NCBI GenBank assembly: GCA_022823725.1 | Contig: JAJEHL010000049.1 | Span: 1-64,000, forward strand | DNA length: 64,000 nucleotides | Reading direction: 5' to 3' | Origin: Candidatus Latescibacterota bacterium | GTDB lineage: Bacteria > Latescibacterota > UBA2968 | In this document: positions 7,732-16,399 of the stretch, piece after piece | Numbering within the stretch: position 1 is the stretch's first letter | Layout of the letters: each line of letters begins with the position of its first letter | Program-made: the position numbers and the translations under genes | Notes under the pieces: generated by a model | Told to the model about the DNA's origin: nothing | What the model saw: the letters and a program-made list of their open reading frames with translations, nothing else | The model's database searches: none

Positions 7732-9258
7732 TTAAAAATTTTTCTTTTTTCTTTTTTTATTTATTGCTACGCCGTGCTTTTTTGCCCAGTTGGTAAAGGT
7801 CTGGGGGCTGGGCAATCCCACGAGTTCTGCGGCTTCTTTTTTTGTTTTTGATTCTTGCAAAGCGCGATTCAGGTAGTGTTTTGCAACTTCATCAATGAGA
7901 GCGGGCAAGCTAAACTCTGCGTCAAGAGGGCGATTCAAGATACCTTCATCGTGTTTCCCAAACGCGGGTAAGAGGGCTTCTTCAATGTCTTGTCGCGTGA
8001 GGGTCTCTCTGTCTGTCCACACCATTGCGCGTCTAAGCGTATTTTGCAACTCGCGTATATTGCCGGGCCAATGGTGATTGAGGATAATATTTTTTGCGCC
8101 AACGGAAATTTTTTTATGTTTGTATCCAGGCTGTGTTTCATTCTCCCGGTTGATCAGTTCGAGAGAATGGTTAATCAATAAACTCATATCTCCCTCTCGT
8201 TCGCGCAGTGGGGGCAATTTGAGATAGGCTACTGCAATCCGATAGAACAGGTCTTCGCGGAACCGTCCTTCACCAACTTCATCAATGAGATTTCGGTTTG
8301 TCGCCGCAACAATGCGGACATCCACTTTTCTGGGTTTGGATTCACCGAGTCGCACGACCTCACCTTCTTGTAAGACGCGCAATAGTCTCACCTGTATATC
8401 TTTGGATAGTTCGCCAATTTCGTCTAAAAAGATTGTGCCTTTATTTGCCTGTTCAAAGTGGCCTTCGCGATCAGCATGGGCATTTGAGAATGCGCCTTTT
8501 TTGTGTCCAAACAGTTCAGATTCCGCAAGGTTAGGATGAATCGCACCGCAGTTTACAGCGATAAACGGCTTTCCTTTTCGCGGGCTGTGTTGGTGAATGG
8601 CGCGTGCAAAGAGTTCTTTTCCCGTACCTGATTCTCCTTCGAATAAGACGGGGATATTTCGCACGGCAGCACGCTGAGCTTTTTCGACCACGCGAGCTAT
8701 GGCCGGGCTCCTGTATATTATATCTCCAAAGTTCGCTGATTCTGTAGGTTTTTCTTCGCTCAATGAGCGGAGTTCTGCATCGGGCTTTTGCAGGAGGGTT
8801 GGCAAAAATTCTGCAGAAATATCAAAGGGGACGGAGGCGGTTTGAACGCCGTGTGCTATTGAGGACTCGATCAATTCAGCGGGAAAGCGCGTTTTCGCCA
8901 GAATGATCCATACCGCGGCCATTGCTGGCGTGCCGGGGCTGAGGTGAAAGGTCAGTTCTATTTGATTGCCATATTGGTCCAATGCTTTTTGGCAGACGCT
9001 TGCAGCAGCCTCGTAAATTTCTCCAAAGTGGGTGGGGCTTGAAAGTTGCCTATTAAATAGTTGGTGTGGCGTCGGAGTTCTTTCTTGTATCCAGTTGATG
9101 TAAGGCTTTACGCGAGCAGTTTCATAATCTGTGATGAAGAAGACTTCATCAAATTCGCGCTTGTCCAGTGCCTGGGCGATAGGTCCCACACCTACATCTT
9201 GACCTTCAGATGCTTGCAAGTCTGTGTTGCCGATCCAGCATGTTAAAATTCGTTTCAT
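7732..9258 (-). CDS. Sigma54-dependent activator with N-terminal CARF-like (RtcR-type) sensor domain
   Basis: A 508-residue bacterial enhancer-binding protein. Residues 1-150 form a Rossmann-like sensor with an S-P-G-T-P-A-M motif at 107-113, the ligand-loop signature of CARF domains as found in RtcR and Csm6/Csx1. The AAA+ domain has Walker A G-E-S-G-T-G-K-E at 208-215 and Walker B F-L-D-E at 277-280. The sigma54-contacting loop reads GAFSNA at 255-260 in place of GAFTGA. A Fis-type helix-turn-helix ends the protein, with a Lys-rich tail. There is no rtcA or rtcB nearby; instead a sigma54 promoter follows at once. By analogy with RtcR, a cyclic oligonucleotide or an RNA end could be the inducer. 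That is inference. Confidence 0.85.
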   Translation of the reverse strand: MKRILTCWIGNTDLQASEGQDVGVGPIAQALDKREFDEVFFITDYETARVKPYINWIQERTPTPHQLFNRQLSSPTHFGEIYEAAASVCQKALDQYGNQIELTFHLSPGTPAMAAVWIILAKTRFPAELIESSIAHGVQTASVPFDISAEFLPTLLQKPDAELRSLSEEKPTESANFGDIIYRSPAIARVVEKAQRAAVRNIPVLFEGESGTGKELFARAIHQHSPRKGKPFIAVNCGAIHPNLAESELFGHKKGAFSNAHADREGHFEQANKGTIFLDEIGELSKDIQVRLLRVLQEGEVVRLGESKPRKVDVRIVAATNRNLIDEVGEGRFREDLFYRIAVAYLKLPPLREREGDMSLLINHSLELINRENETQPGYKHKKISVGAKNIILNHHWPGNIRELQNTLRRAMVWTDRETLTRQDIEEALLPAFGKHDEGILNRPLDAEFSLPALIDEVAKHYLNRALQESKTKKEAAELVGLPSPQTFTNWAKKHGVAINKKRKKKNF

Positions 9259-9313
9259 GGTCTTTTAGAGTATGAGGAGTATTTGAAAAAATCTGCTAAC
9301 ATTTTTTTAATAG

Positions 9314-9399
9314 ACTGGATTGCGGCTCAACCCCATGCCGCAATGACAACCAAAATCACTGGATTGCGGCTAAAACCCTGCCGCAATGACACCCGAATC
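9314..9399. repeat. Tandem pair of REP-like palindromic repeats (about 43 bp each)
   Basis: Two adjacent units at 9314-9357 and 9358-9399 share ACTGGATTGCGGCT, a variable loop and GCCGCAATGACA. Each contains the inverted pair ATTGCGGC / GCCGCAAT. A related unit lies near 41407-41453. They occupy the gap between the activator and the next gene and may be an interspersed intergenic repeat family. Confidence 0.7.
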
Positions 9400-9456
9400 T
9401 TTTGGCTTAAGTTGAAAAATAAACTTATTTGAAAGACCCATGCGAATACAAATGGT

Positions 9457-10698
9457 TCAACTAAACAATAGCTTCAAATAAAACAGGGGATTGGTGAGTT
9501 GTTTTTTGGGTACGGCATTGGCCATCATGCCGCAGATTAGATCGCGCACTTTGTCGTTGTGTGCGGCTTTGTGGATGGTAAAATTGAGGAGGGGGCGCCA
9601 TTGTCCCAAGTTTTGCATTCGCGTGCTTGTCGCCAATTCATCGCCTATTGTATCCCATAATCGGTCTTCGTATCGCTTAAAAAAAGCCGCTGAATAATCA
9701 TCTGCCGCAAGGGCTTCTTGCACGGCATCCACGGCAAAACGCGCGGAATACAACGCATTGCCAATTCCCTCGCCCGTAAAGGGGTCGATCAATCCCGCGG
9801 CATCGCCCAATAGCAATATGCCATTTCCATAACTTTTTCGACGGGTGCTTCCCACTGGGAGATTCCACCCCACCGGGTCTTCTATTGGACGCGCATTTTT
9901 GAACCGATGGGCATAAGGCGAGCGGTTGATCACTTCATTCAACGCCTCTTTTAAATCCACGCCCTGTTTCTTCAACACATCGTGACGCATGCCAATGCCC
10001 ACATTTGCCGTCCCATTTTCCAGTGGGAAAATCCAGAAATAACCCGGCAAGACTTCATCTACAAAATGCAACTCGATTTGATCCTTCAGACCCGCCACAT
10101 TTTCGTAATAGCAGCGAATCGCTACGACCCAATGTCTGGATTCATGGGCGTATAGTCCCGCTTTGCGCGCGACCATTGAGTTAAAACCATCACAGCCGAG
10201 AACGACGCGGCTCCGTATTTCTCGTTCTCTGCCATCTACGATGCCGCCCACACCCACAATTTGCTCGTTTTCCCGTATCAGGTCTTTAACGGCAAATCCC
10301 TCATAACAGGTGTTCACGACTTTTTTTGCTTCTTGGAAGAGAAAATTATCCAGTATCTCGCGTCGGATCACAAACCCCTCCATTGGCAGTATTTTGCCCG
10401 TGGCCTGATCCCGGTGGTCATACCGTCGCAAATCCACGCGTGCATCCACGTGATTCGGGCTGCCAAATACGACTTCTCGAATGGCCGCGCCAGGCAATCG
10501 CGCGACCTGGTCGAACAGATTGAGTTCGTGTAAAATCGACACGACTTTGCCCGATAGCGCGTCGCCGCAGATTTTATCCCGCGGAAATCGCGCCTTATCT
10601 ACCAGACAGACATTGAGTCCCGCGCGATGGGCGTATAATGCCGCTGTCGCGCCTGCTGGACCTGCGCCAACAATGATCAGGTCGTATATCTCAGTCAT
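9457..10698 (-). CDS. Geranylgeranyl reductase-family FAD-dependent oxidoreductase
   Basis: A 413-residue flavoprotein. The N-terminus has the FAD-binding V-G-A-G-P-A-G motif followed about 30 residues later by D-K-A-R-F-P-R-D-K-I-C-G-D, where the C-G-D is characteristic of geranylgeranyl reductases and related monooxygenase-like enzymes. A second FAD motif G-D-A-A-G-L-I-D-P lies in the C-terminal half. The ATG at 10698 was chosen over an upstream start because GGGAG precedes it. Members saturate prenyl chains of lipids or quinones; the substrate here cannot be told. It lies 40 bases downstream of the DUF1015 gene on the same strand. Confidence 0.85.
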   Translation of the reverse strand: MTEIYDLIIVGAGPAGATAALYAHRAGLNVCLVDKARFPRDKICGDALSGKVVSILHELNLFDQVARLPGAAIREVVFGSPNHVDARVDLRRYDHRDQATGKILPMEGFVIRREILDNFLFQEAKKVVNTCYEGFAVKDLIRENEQIVGVGGIVDGREREIRSRVVLGCDGFNSMVARKAGLYAHESRHWVVAIRCYYENVAGLKDQIELHFVDEVLPGYFWIFPLENGTANVGIGMRHDVLKKQGVDLKEALNEVINRSPYAHRFKNARPIEDPVGWNLPVGSTRRKSYGNGILLLGDAAGLIDPFTGEGIGNALYSARFAVDAVQEALAADDYSAAFFKRYEDRLWDTIGDELATSTRMQNLGQWRPLLNFTIHKAAHNDKVRDLICGMMANAVPKKQLTNPLFYLKLLFS

Positions 10699-10738
10699 AT
10701 ATCTCCCACATCTGAATTGCAATTGAAAGTATCATATA

Positions 10739-12082
10739 TTATCGTTTGGTGCAGACAAGACTTCGGCATTCCATATAGTAACGCTTTTCGTCGGCGTGTC
10801 CAATGGATATGGATTTTCGGGGATAGGCGCCGTAGCGAACAATGGATTCGAATACGTTGTCTTTTGAAATGGGTGGCATGTAAAAACCGAGGGCGTCGGG
10901 TTTGTTGCCCAGGTTGTCGATTACGTCTTCGCCGTGGATGAATCCGACTTCGGCTTCGGTGTTTTCTCGCGTGAACAGGTCGAGCGCGGCTTCCATTGTT
11001 TCGGGTATGGTTCTTTGAGATGGGTTTTCAATTACGAGTATGCCCAGGTCTCCTGCCGCGCGATAGGGGAGGCAATGGGTGGATGGCGATGATAGGGCTG
11101 CGGTGCGCTGATGTTGCGCGTCGGGGGATGAGACTTTTTCCAGATGCGCCCGCGCGCCCGATGCATTGAGGAGTGCGACGAGGGTGTTGCATGCGATTTT
11201 TGGATCAACCCGGGTGATCAGTCTGTGGATTGGTTCTATATCTATCGCGTCGTCGTGTAGATTGATCAATTCGACCATGGCATGTCTGGCTGGATGGTGT
11301 GCTGACCTGTTGTTGCGTGTTGATTTGATTTTTTTCCAGGCTTTTTGCGCGGCGGCAAATGAGTGGTTGCCATCGCCCATGGCGTAGAGGAGTGTTTCGT
11401 TTTCGACACCGTATTTTTGCTGGATGTAAGCGGGTTCAATGCGTTTGGCGAGTTTTTGGGCAATGCGCGCAATGTCTTTCTTATTGTCGATTAAGTGATA
11501 TTTGAGTTGTCCCCCGTTCATCATGAGTTCGAAATCGACGATGTTGGGATGATCTTCTTCAAAGAGGGGTTCGATAATTTCTTTTTTTGGATCGTCAATG
11601 AGCACTAAAATATGAGGTGATTCGAGTGAGGCATTGCCCCGAACTTCAAAACGCGCTTCGAGATTTTTGGGATAGGTGCCCTCGGTTGTGCGGATAAGGG
11701 TTTTGGACTGGCTTTGGCTGTCGTAATGTTCGAGGTCGAGGGTGACGACGAGTCCTTTGCGCGATTTTCCCGAGGGCAAAATGCGATCGACGAGCAAAAA
11801 GCCTTCGATTTCGTCGCGGAAAATGCCAGCGGTAACAAAGCGTTTCATGTTGTTGTGTACGCGGGCAATGCGTTCTTCGTGTTCGTCGTCGTAGAGATAG
11901 ACTTCGGGATAGATGAGGTCCAGGGTTGAGGGCGTGTCTCCCACAATGTTTTTGACTTCTTCCCAATACGATATGTCGTGTACATACTGATCACAGGCGA
12001 TGACTGCCCATTTTCTTAAGTCGATTTCGGGATTTGGAAGCAAAATTTTGGGTACGCCGAGGGCGATGTTGTCAAAAAACAT
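10739..12082 (-). CDS. DUF1015 family protein
   Basis: A 447-residue member of the DUF1015 family, widespread and of unsettled function. Family signatures visible are an N-terminal Y-D-x-Y/C-D-Q-Y-type segment, a central Y-A-M-G-D-G-N-H-S-F-A block and H-P-A-R-H-A-M-V-E-L-I-N-L-H-D-D-A. The ATG at 12082 has GAGGA upstream; the longer frame starts with TTG and is less likely. The gene is divergent from the sulfatase at 12187, leaving about 100 bases for two promoters. Confidence 0.85.
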   Translation of the reverse strand: MFFDNIALGVPKILLPNPEIDLRKWAVIACDQYVHDISYWEEVKNIVGDTPSTLDLIYPEVYLYDDEHEERIARVHNNMKRFVTAGIFRDEIEGFLLVDRILPSGKSRKGLVVTLDLEHYDSQSQSKTLIRTTEGTYPKNLEARFEVRGNASLESPHILVLIDDPKKEIIEPLFEEDHPNIVDFELMMNGGQLKYHLIDNKKDIARIAQKLAKRIEPAYIQQKYGVENETLLYAMGDGNHSFAAAQKAWKKIKSTRNNRSAHHPARHAMVELINLHDDAIDIEPIHRLITRVDPKIACNTLVALLNASGARAHLEKVSSPDAQHQRTAALSSPSTHCLPYRAAGDLGILVIENPSQRTIPETMEAALDLFTRENTEAEVGFIHGEDVIDNLGNKPDALGFYMPPISKDNVFESIVRYGAYPRKSISIGHADEKRYYMECRSLVCTKR

Positions 12083-12186
12083 GGTGTTTTTCCTCTGCAA
12101 GAGATCGATTTATTCTTATCAAACAGAGACAATTTAATGCTTTATCTCATAGTCTGCAAACACATACATCTTGAAAGGAGAATTTT

Positions 12187-13710
12187 ATGGTGCGAAGACC
12201 AAATGTGTTGTGGCTGATGTCGGATCAGCACAATGCTAATTGTACGGGATTTGCCGGACATCCAAATGTCGTGACCCCGAATATGGACCGCATTGCGGAT
12301 GAGGGGGTGGTGTTTACACGCGCTTTTTGCAATAATCCGATTTGTTCGCCGTCGCGGATCTGTTTTATGACCGGGCAGTATTGCCATACGCATCGGATGT
12401 TTGGCAATGATCATTCGGAGATTCCCGAGGCGAATCCCAATACGCTGGCGTGCCAATTTCGGAGATACGGATATCAAACGGCTGTGATTGGCAAGGCGCA
12501 CATGGTTCGGCGCTGGGATGAAGATGGTTTTGAGCGCATCCGATATACGGATTTGTGCGATGCGACGCATTTGGACCCGACCGAGACACACTATTTTAAG
12601 TATTTGGAAGATCTGGGATTGTCGGATTTTTACGAAGAAGGCTCGGCCAGATCCGGGCAGGAATATACGATGGATGGCAGTGCGCCAGCCAAGTTGCCCT
12701 ATCAGCATTCGATTGAGCATTATACGGGCAATGAATCGCTGGCATTTTTGAAGGAGCGGGACGATGAGCGGCCGTTTTTTTTGCACATGAGTTTTCAAAG
12801 GCCCCATGCACCGATTGCGCCTGCGGCAGAGCATTTTGGTATGTACAATCCCGATGAGATGGTGTTGCCCGACAGTGCGGTTGATTATTTTGAGCGTCGC
12901 TTTGCCAGCAAGCCCGAGTTTATGCAAGCGCGTTTGGCCGATGGGTGTGGGTATCCGCTGGCCGATCCAAATCCCGATCGCCTGAAGCGCTGTTTGGCGA
13001 GTTATTACGCGCTGATTACGGCGATTGATTCCGAGATTGGGCGGGTGCTGGATTATCTGGATGAGGTGGGGGAGTTGGAGAATACCGTGGTGTTGTATTG
13101 TGCGGATCACGGGGATTTTGCGGGTGATCACGGGTTGTTTCACAAGAATTTTGGGATTTATGATTCGATTCATCGCATTCCTTTTGTCTTGCGTTATCCA
13201 GGTGGCCCCTCGGGCGCGAGGTGTGATGCGATTGTCGAATCGGTCGATTGGTATCCCACGCTGTGTCGTCTCTGCGATATTCCCATTCCCGATGGGCGCG
13301 ATGGGCGCGATTTGGTTCCGGTTGTGAATGGCGGGGCGGATGGCAAAGATGCGGCGTTTTGCGAGTGGGATTGGGGCAATCCCGGGGGCAAGGTGTCGGC
13401 GATTCGCACGCGCGATTTTCGGCTGGTGTTTTACGGGAGCCTGGATGAGGGTGAGTTGTACGATCACCGCAATGATCCGGGTGAGATCGAAAATGTTTGG
13501 GCTGATCCAGAATATGCAGATACGCGTTTTGATTTGCTCGCACAATTGATGCGATTTACGCTGCAATATCGAACCGATACGGGTCGGTCGAGTCACGAAA
13601 GGGTTTTGAACAAGCGGTTCGCGCCGACAAATCTGGTTCACAAAGGCAGGCGGTATTGGCGCGATCTGAAAGAGGCATATACGAAAGAGACGGTTTGGCC
13701 GCCGGGGTGA
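12187..13710 (+). CDS. Type I sulfatase (sulfatase-like hydrolase)
   Basis: A 507-residue arylsulfatase-family enzyme. The metal-binding S-D-Q-H is at 12-15 and the formylglycine motif C-S-P-S-R at 53-57, so Cys53 would be converted by a formylglycine-generating enzyme encoded elsewhere. An A-D-H-G-D-F-A-G-D-H-G block carries the second metal/sulfate-binding residues. The SD AAGGAG is ideal. No signal peptide is seen, so it is probably cytoplasmic. The substrate is likely a sulfated sugar or small sulfate ester. It converges with the MFS transporter gene, and the second sulfatase lies beyond. Confidence 0.9.
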   Translation: MVRRPNVLWLMSDQHNANCTGFAGHPNVVTPNMDRIADEGVVFTRAFCNNPICSPSRICFMTGQYCHTHRMFGNDHSEIPEANPNTLACQFRRYGYQTAVIGKAHMVRRWDEDGFERIRYTDLCDATHLDPTETHYFKYLEDLGLSDFYEEGSARSGQEYTMDGSAPAKLPYQHSIEHYTGNESLAFLKERDDERPFFLHMSFQRPHAPIAPAAEHFGMYNPDEMVLPDSAVDYFERRFASKPEFMQARLADGCGYPLADPNPDRLKRCLASYYALITAIDSEIGRVLDYLDEVGELENTVVLYCADHGDFAGDHGLFHKNFGIYDSIHRIPFVLRYPGGPSGARCDAIVESVDWYPTLCRLCDIPIPDGRDGRDLVPVVNGGADGKDAAFCEWDWGNPGGKVSAIRTRDFRLVFYGSLDEGELYDHRNDPGEIENVWADPEYADTRFDLLAQLMRFTLQYRTDTGRSSHERVLNKRFAPTNLVHKGRRYWRDLKEAYTKETVWPPG

Positions 13711-14853
13711 TTAACGCCTTGTGATGGCGAGTACGACGATCAAGCCGATAAAGAGGCCGGGGATAACAGCGAAGCCCGCTTTCAGGCCAGCGCTGTCTCC
13801 GATGACGCCCATGATCCAGGGGATGATGCCAAATCCGGCAATGCCAAAGCAGGCGAGTACGACAAAGAGCATGGTGGTATCAAAGGACAGGTGTTCTGCG
13901 GCTTCGGCGAGTATGGTGGGCCAGAAGCAGGCGGTTGCAAATCCGGCGATGAGGAGCAAGATATAAAATCCGATCAGATTGTCGGAGAAGGGAATACCGC
14001 TGCTGACGACGACACCGAAGATGGCAGAACCGAGCATCAGGGTTTTCAGGCGGATTATCTGGGACAATTTTGCGGAAAGTAAGCGGCCCAGTGCCATTGT
14101 GAACGCAAAGACGACGACTGCGATTGCACCGGCGCGGGGCATGTCTTGTAGATAGGTTTCCACATAGCTGCGGCTCCAGAATGTGAATGCCGCTTCGACA
14201 CCTGCGCCCAAAAATATGGCGATGGCAAAGAGCCAGAATTTGGGCGTTTTGAGGATTTGTGCAATCAGGTGTTTGGATGATTGCTGATCTGCTACGGGTA
14301 TGGGAAAGCGCGATAGGTGGAACAGGATGCCCATGATAAGCGCGCCCCCTGCAGCAATGCGAAACATGAGCCGCCAGGAATATCCGAGGGTCAGGAGTTC
14401 GCCAAAGAGGAGCGCGGAGATCATGACGCCGATGGGATAAAAGGCGTTGGTGATGTTGAGGTATTTGCCCGAGTCTTTGGGATGAATGTCGATGATTAGG
14501 GGATTGATGAGGGCTTCGGTGAATCCACCGCCAATGCCGGTGACCATGAGGGACAGGATGAGCATGGGATAGCTGTCGGCATAGCTGATCATGAGAAGGC
14601 CGATGGCGAGGAGATATTGCCCATAGGTCACAAAGTGTTTTTTGCCCCATTTGCGCGCGAGGATGCCGGACAGGATTAAGACGACGAGCAAGAGACATGT
14701 TCTCGCGGTTTCCAGACCACCGCTTTCAGAGAGGGAGATGGACAGGGCGCTGGATATTTCGGGCAGGCATATTGGGGTGACAACACCGCTGGTGGCAAAC
14801 ATCATAAACCCGCCCCAGCAGGCCAAATCGAGTCTGGTTAGTTCGGTTTTCAT
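13711..14853 (-). CDS. MFS transporter
   Basis: A 380-residue membrane protein with about 12 predicted helices and a central loop near the middle, typical of major facilitator superfamily sugar or metabolite carriers. A much longer frame exists upstream, but that part is Arg/Pro-rich shadow of the sulfatase. The start at 14853 begins M-K-T-E-L-T-R-L-D and lies 8 bases after the sulfatase stop, suggesting coupling. It may import the desulfated product or the sulfated substrate of the neighbouring sulfatase. It overlaps nothing and ends next to the first sulfatase stop. Confidence 0.82.
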   Translation of the reverse strand: MKTELTRLDLACWGGFMMFATSGVVTPICLPEISSALSISLSESGGLETARTCLLLVVLILSGILARKWGKKHFVTYGQYLLAIGLLMISYADSYPMLILSLMVTGIGGGFTEALINPLIIDIHPKDSGKYLNITNAFYPIGVMISALLFGELLTLGYSWRLMFRIAAGGALIMGILFHLSRFPIPVADQQSSKHLIAQILKTPKFWLFAIAIFLGAGVEAAFTFWSRSYVETYLQDMPRAGAIAVVVFAFTMALGRLLSAKLSQIIRLKTLMLGSAIFGVVVSSGIPFSDNLIGFYILLLIAGFATACFWPTILAEAAEHLSFDTTMLFVVLACFGIAGFGIIPWIMGVIGDSAGLKAGFAVIPGLFIGLIVVLAITRR

Positions 14854-14861
14854 AGGCACCG

Positions 14862-16349
14862 CTATTCCAGATAATCCATTTCGGGGCGCAAGTCCCAGCG
14901 GATCGTATCTGCGGGTTTGGTATGGCGTGCCCATGCCGTGAGGATGCGGGCGTCTCTGTTTCGGGCGGCGAGTTGCGTTGCGATGGCGTCGGGATCCCAG
15001 CCGTCGAAGATGCGGGCGGTGAAGTCTCTGATCAGGCTTTGGCAGGATGGGTCGTTTGCGCGGTCGTGCAATTCGTTCGGGTCTTCTTTCAGGTTGAAGA
15101 GCTGACAGGGCTGGTTGTGATAGTAATTGAATTTCCATTCGTCCTGCCGAATCATGCGCTGGTACACGCCTTCGGCGGAGAAGGGGCCGCCACCGCCCGC
15201 TCTGTCCTGACAAAATTCGGAGAAGGCGAGGTTGTCCCAAGATGTGTTTTCACCGCGCATAAGGGACAGGAGCGAACGCCCGCGAGAGTAGGGGAGTTCG
15301 GGGCATTGCATGGCGTCGATCATGGTGGCGTTGAGGTCGAGAGACGAGATGACGTTGTCAAAGCGTTTGCCTTCGGGCAGGTGACCGGGCCAGGAGAGGA
15401 TAGCGGGCACTTTGGCGGAGTGTTCATAGAAGGTTTGTTTCCACCACAGGCCGTGTTCGCCGGCTTGTTCGCCGTGGTCAGACATGTAAATGATGAGGGT
15501 GTTGTCGATCAAGTCGTTTTGGCGGAGTGCTGTGAGGATCTGTCCGATCATGTAATCCATGCGATCTACAAGTGCCCAGTATGCCGTGCGCGCGCGGTGG
15601 ATTTCGGCTTCTGTGACGGTTGTAATACCGCAGCGTTCGCGCCAGGATTTGATGTGGGGATGCAGATCGTCGGAGAAGGGGACTGAGATAGTGGGGGGCG
15701 GTACGCGACCGTCGTAACGTTCGTAGTCGGCTCGGCGTGCGACAAATGGCTGGTGAGGAAGCATATACCCAACGGTGAGAGAGAAGGGTTCTGCGGGTTG
15801 TCCTGCGCGTTTTTTTACGCCCAGGCGGTCGAGATACGCGACTGTTGCTGCGGTTACGTCTTCGTCGTGTACCTGGTACGCGCTTTGTCCGATACCCGAT
15901 TTCGTCAGGCTGACGCGGCCGGGACCTGCTGTGCCCGAGAGCATCCCATGGTTGACGCCGCCACCACCGGAATGATTGGCTCCGTGATCGCCGACGAGGC
16001 GCTGGGCATATCCGTGTAGCTGATCGGGTCCATTGGAATGCATGCGTCCGACGAGCACGGGGTCGTAGCCTCCCGCGCCCATTGCATGGGCAAATGTGGG
16101 AATGCTCGAGTTGAGTATGTGCCCGTTTGTCCACACTTCGTTTTCAAAGGGATAGCGCCCCGATAACATGGACATGCGCGAGGGCACGCATATTGGCGAG
16201 GGGCAATAGCAGTTTTCAAATACAACGCCATTTGCCGCGAGGCTGTCGAGATTGGGGGTTTGTACGACTTGGTCGCCATAACAGCCCGTCACATAAGGGT
16301 CGTGCTGGTCGGAGTGGATGTAGAGCAGGTTGGGTTTTGAATGCGCCAT
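14862..16349 (-). CDS. Type I sulfatase (second)
   Basis: A 495-residue sulfatase. The metal site S-D-Q-H is at 13-16 and the formylglycine motif C-V-P-S-R at 54-58. A later M-S-D-H-G-E-Q-A-G-E-H-G block carries the second metal-binding set, and the C-terminal F-N-L-K-E-D-P-N-E-L segment is typical. No signal peptide is apparent. It forms a two-gene unit with the MFS transporter. It is clearly diverged from the sulfatase at 12187, so the pair may act on successive sulfates of one substrate. Confidence 0.9.
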   Translation of the reverse strand: MAHSKPNLLYIHSDQHDPYVTGCYGDQVVQTPNLDSLAANGVVFENCYCPSPICVPSRMSMLSGRYPFENEVWTNGHILNSSIPTFAHAMGAGGYDPVLVGRMHSNGPDQLHGYAQRLVGDHGANHSGGGGVNHGMLSGTAGPGRVSLTKSGIGQSAYQVHDEDVTAATVAYLDRLGVKKRAGQPAEPFSLTVGYMLPHQPFVARRADYERYDGRVPPPTISVPFSDDLHPHIKSWRERCGITTVTEAEIHRARTAYWALVDRMDYMIGQILTALRQNDLIDNTLIIYMSDHGEQAGEHGLWWKQTFYEHSAKVPAILSWPGHLPEGKRFDNVISSLDLNATMIDAMQCPELPYSRGRSLLSLMRGENTSWDNLAFSEFCQDRAGGGGPFSAEGVYQRMIRQDEWKFNYYHNQPCQLFNLKEDPNELHDRANDPSCQSLIRDFTARIFDGWDPDAIATQLAARNRDARILTAWARHTKPADTIRWDLRPEMDYLE

Positions 16350-16399
16350 TGTGTGTCCTGTTTTTTGGTTATGAGTGACTTTGAAATAGCTCTGGTCTG

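Noticed and set aside
12142-13641. A 499-codon open frame on the minus strand opposite the first sulfatase
   Set aside because: Antisense shadow of a well-supported sulfatase gene; its product is Arg/Ile/Pro-rich with no domain.
13711-15240. Full length of the frame containing the MFS transporter
   Set aside because: The first 129 codons are Arg/Pro-rich shadow of the neighbouring sulfatase; the transporter starts at 14853.
15478-16134. Arg/His-rich frame inside the second sulfatase gene
   Set aside because: Out-of-frame shadow on the same strand with no SD or domain.
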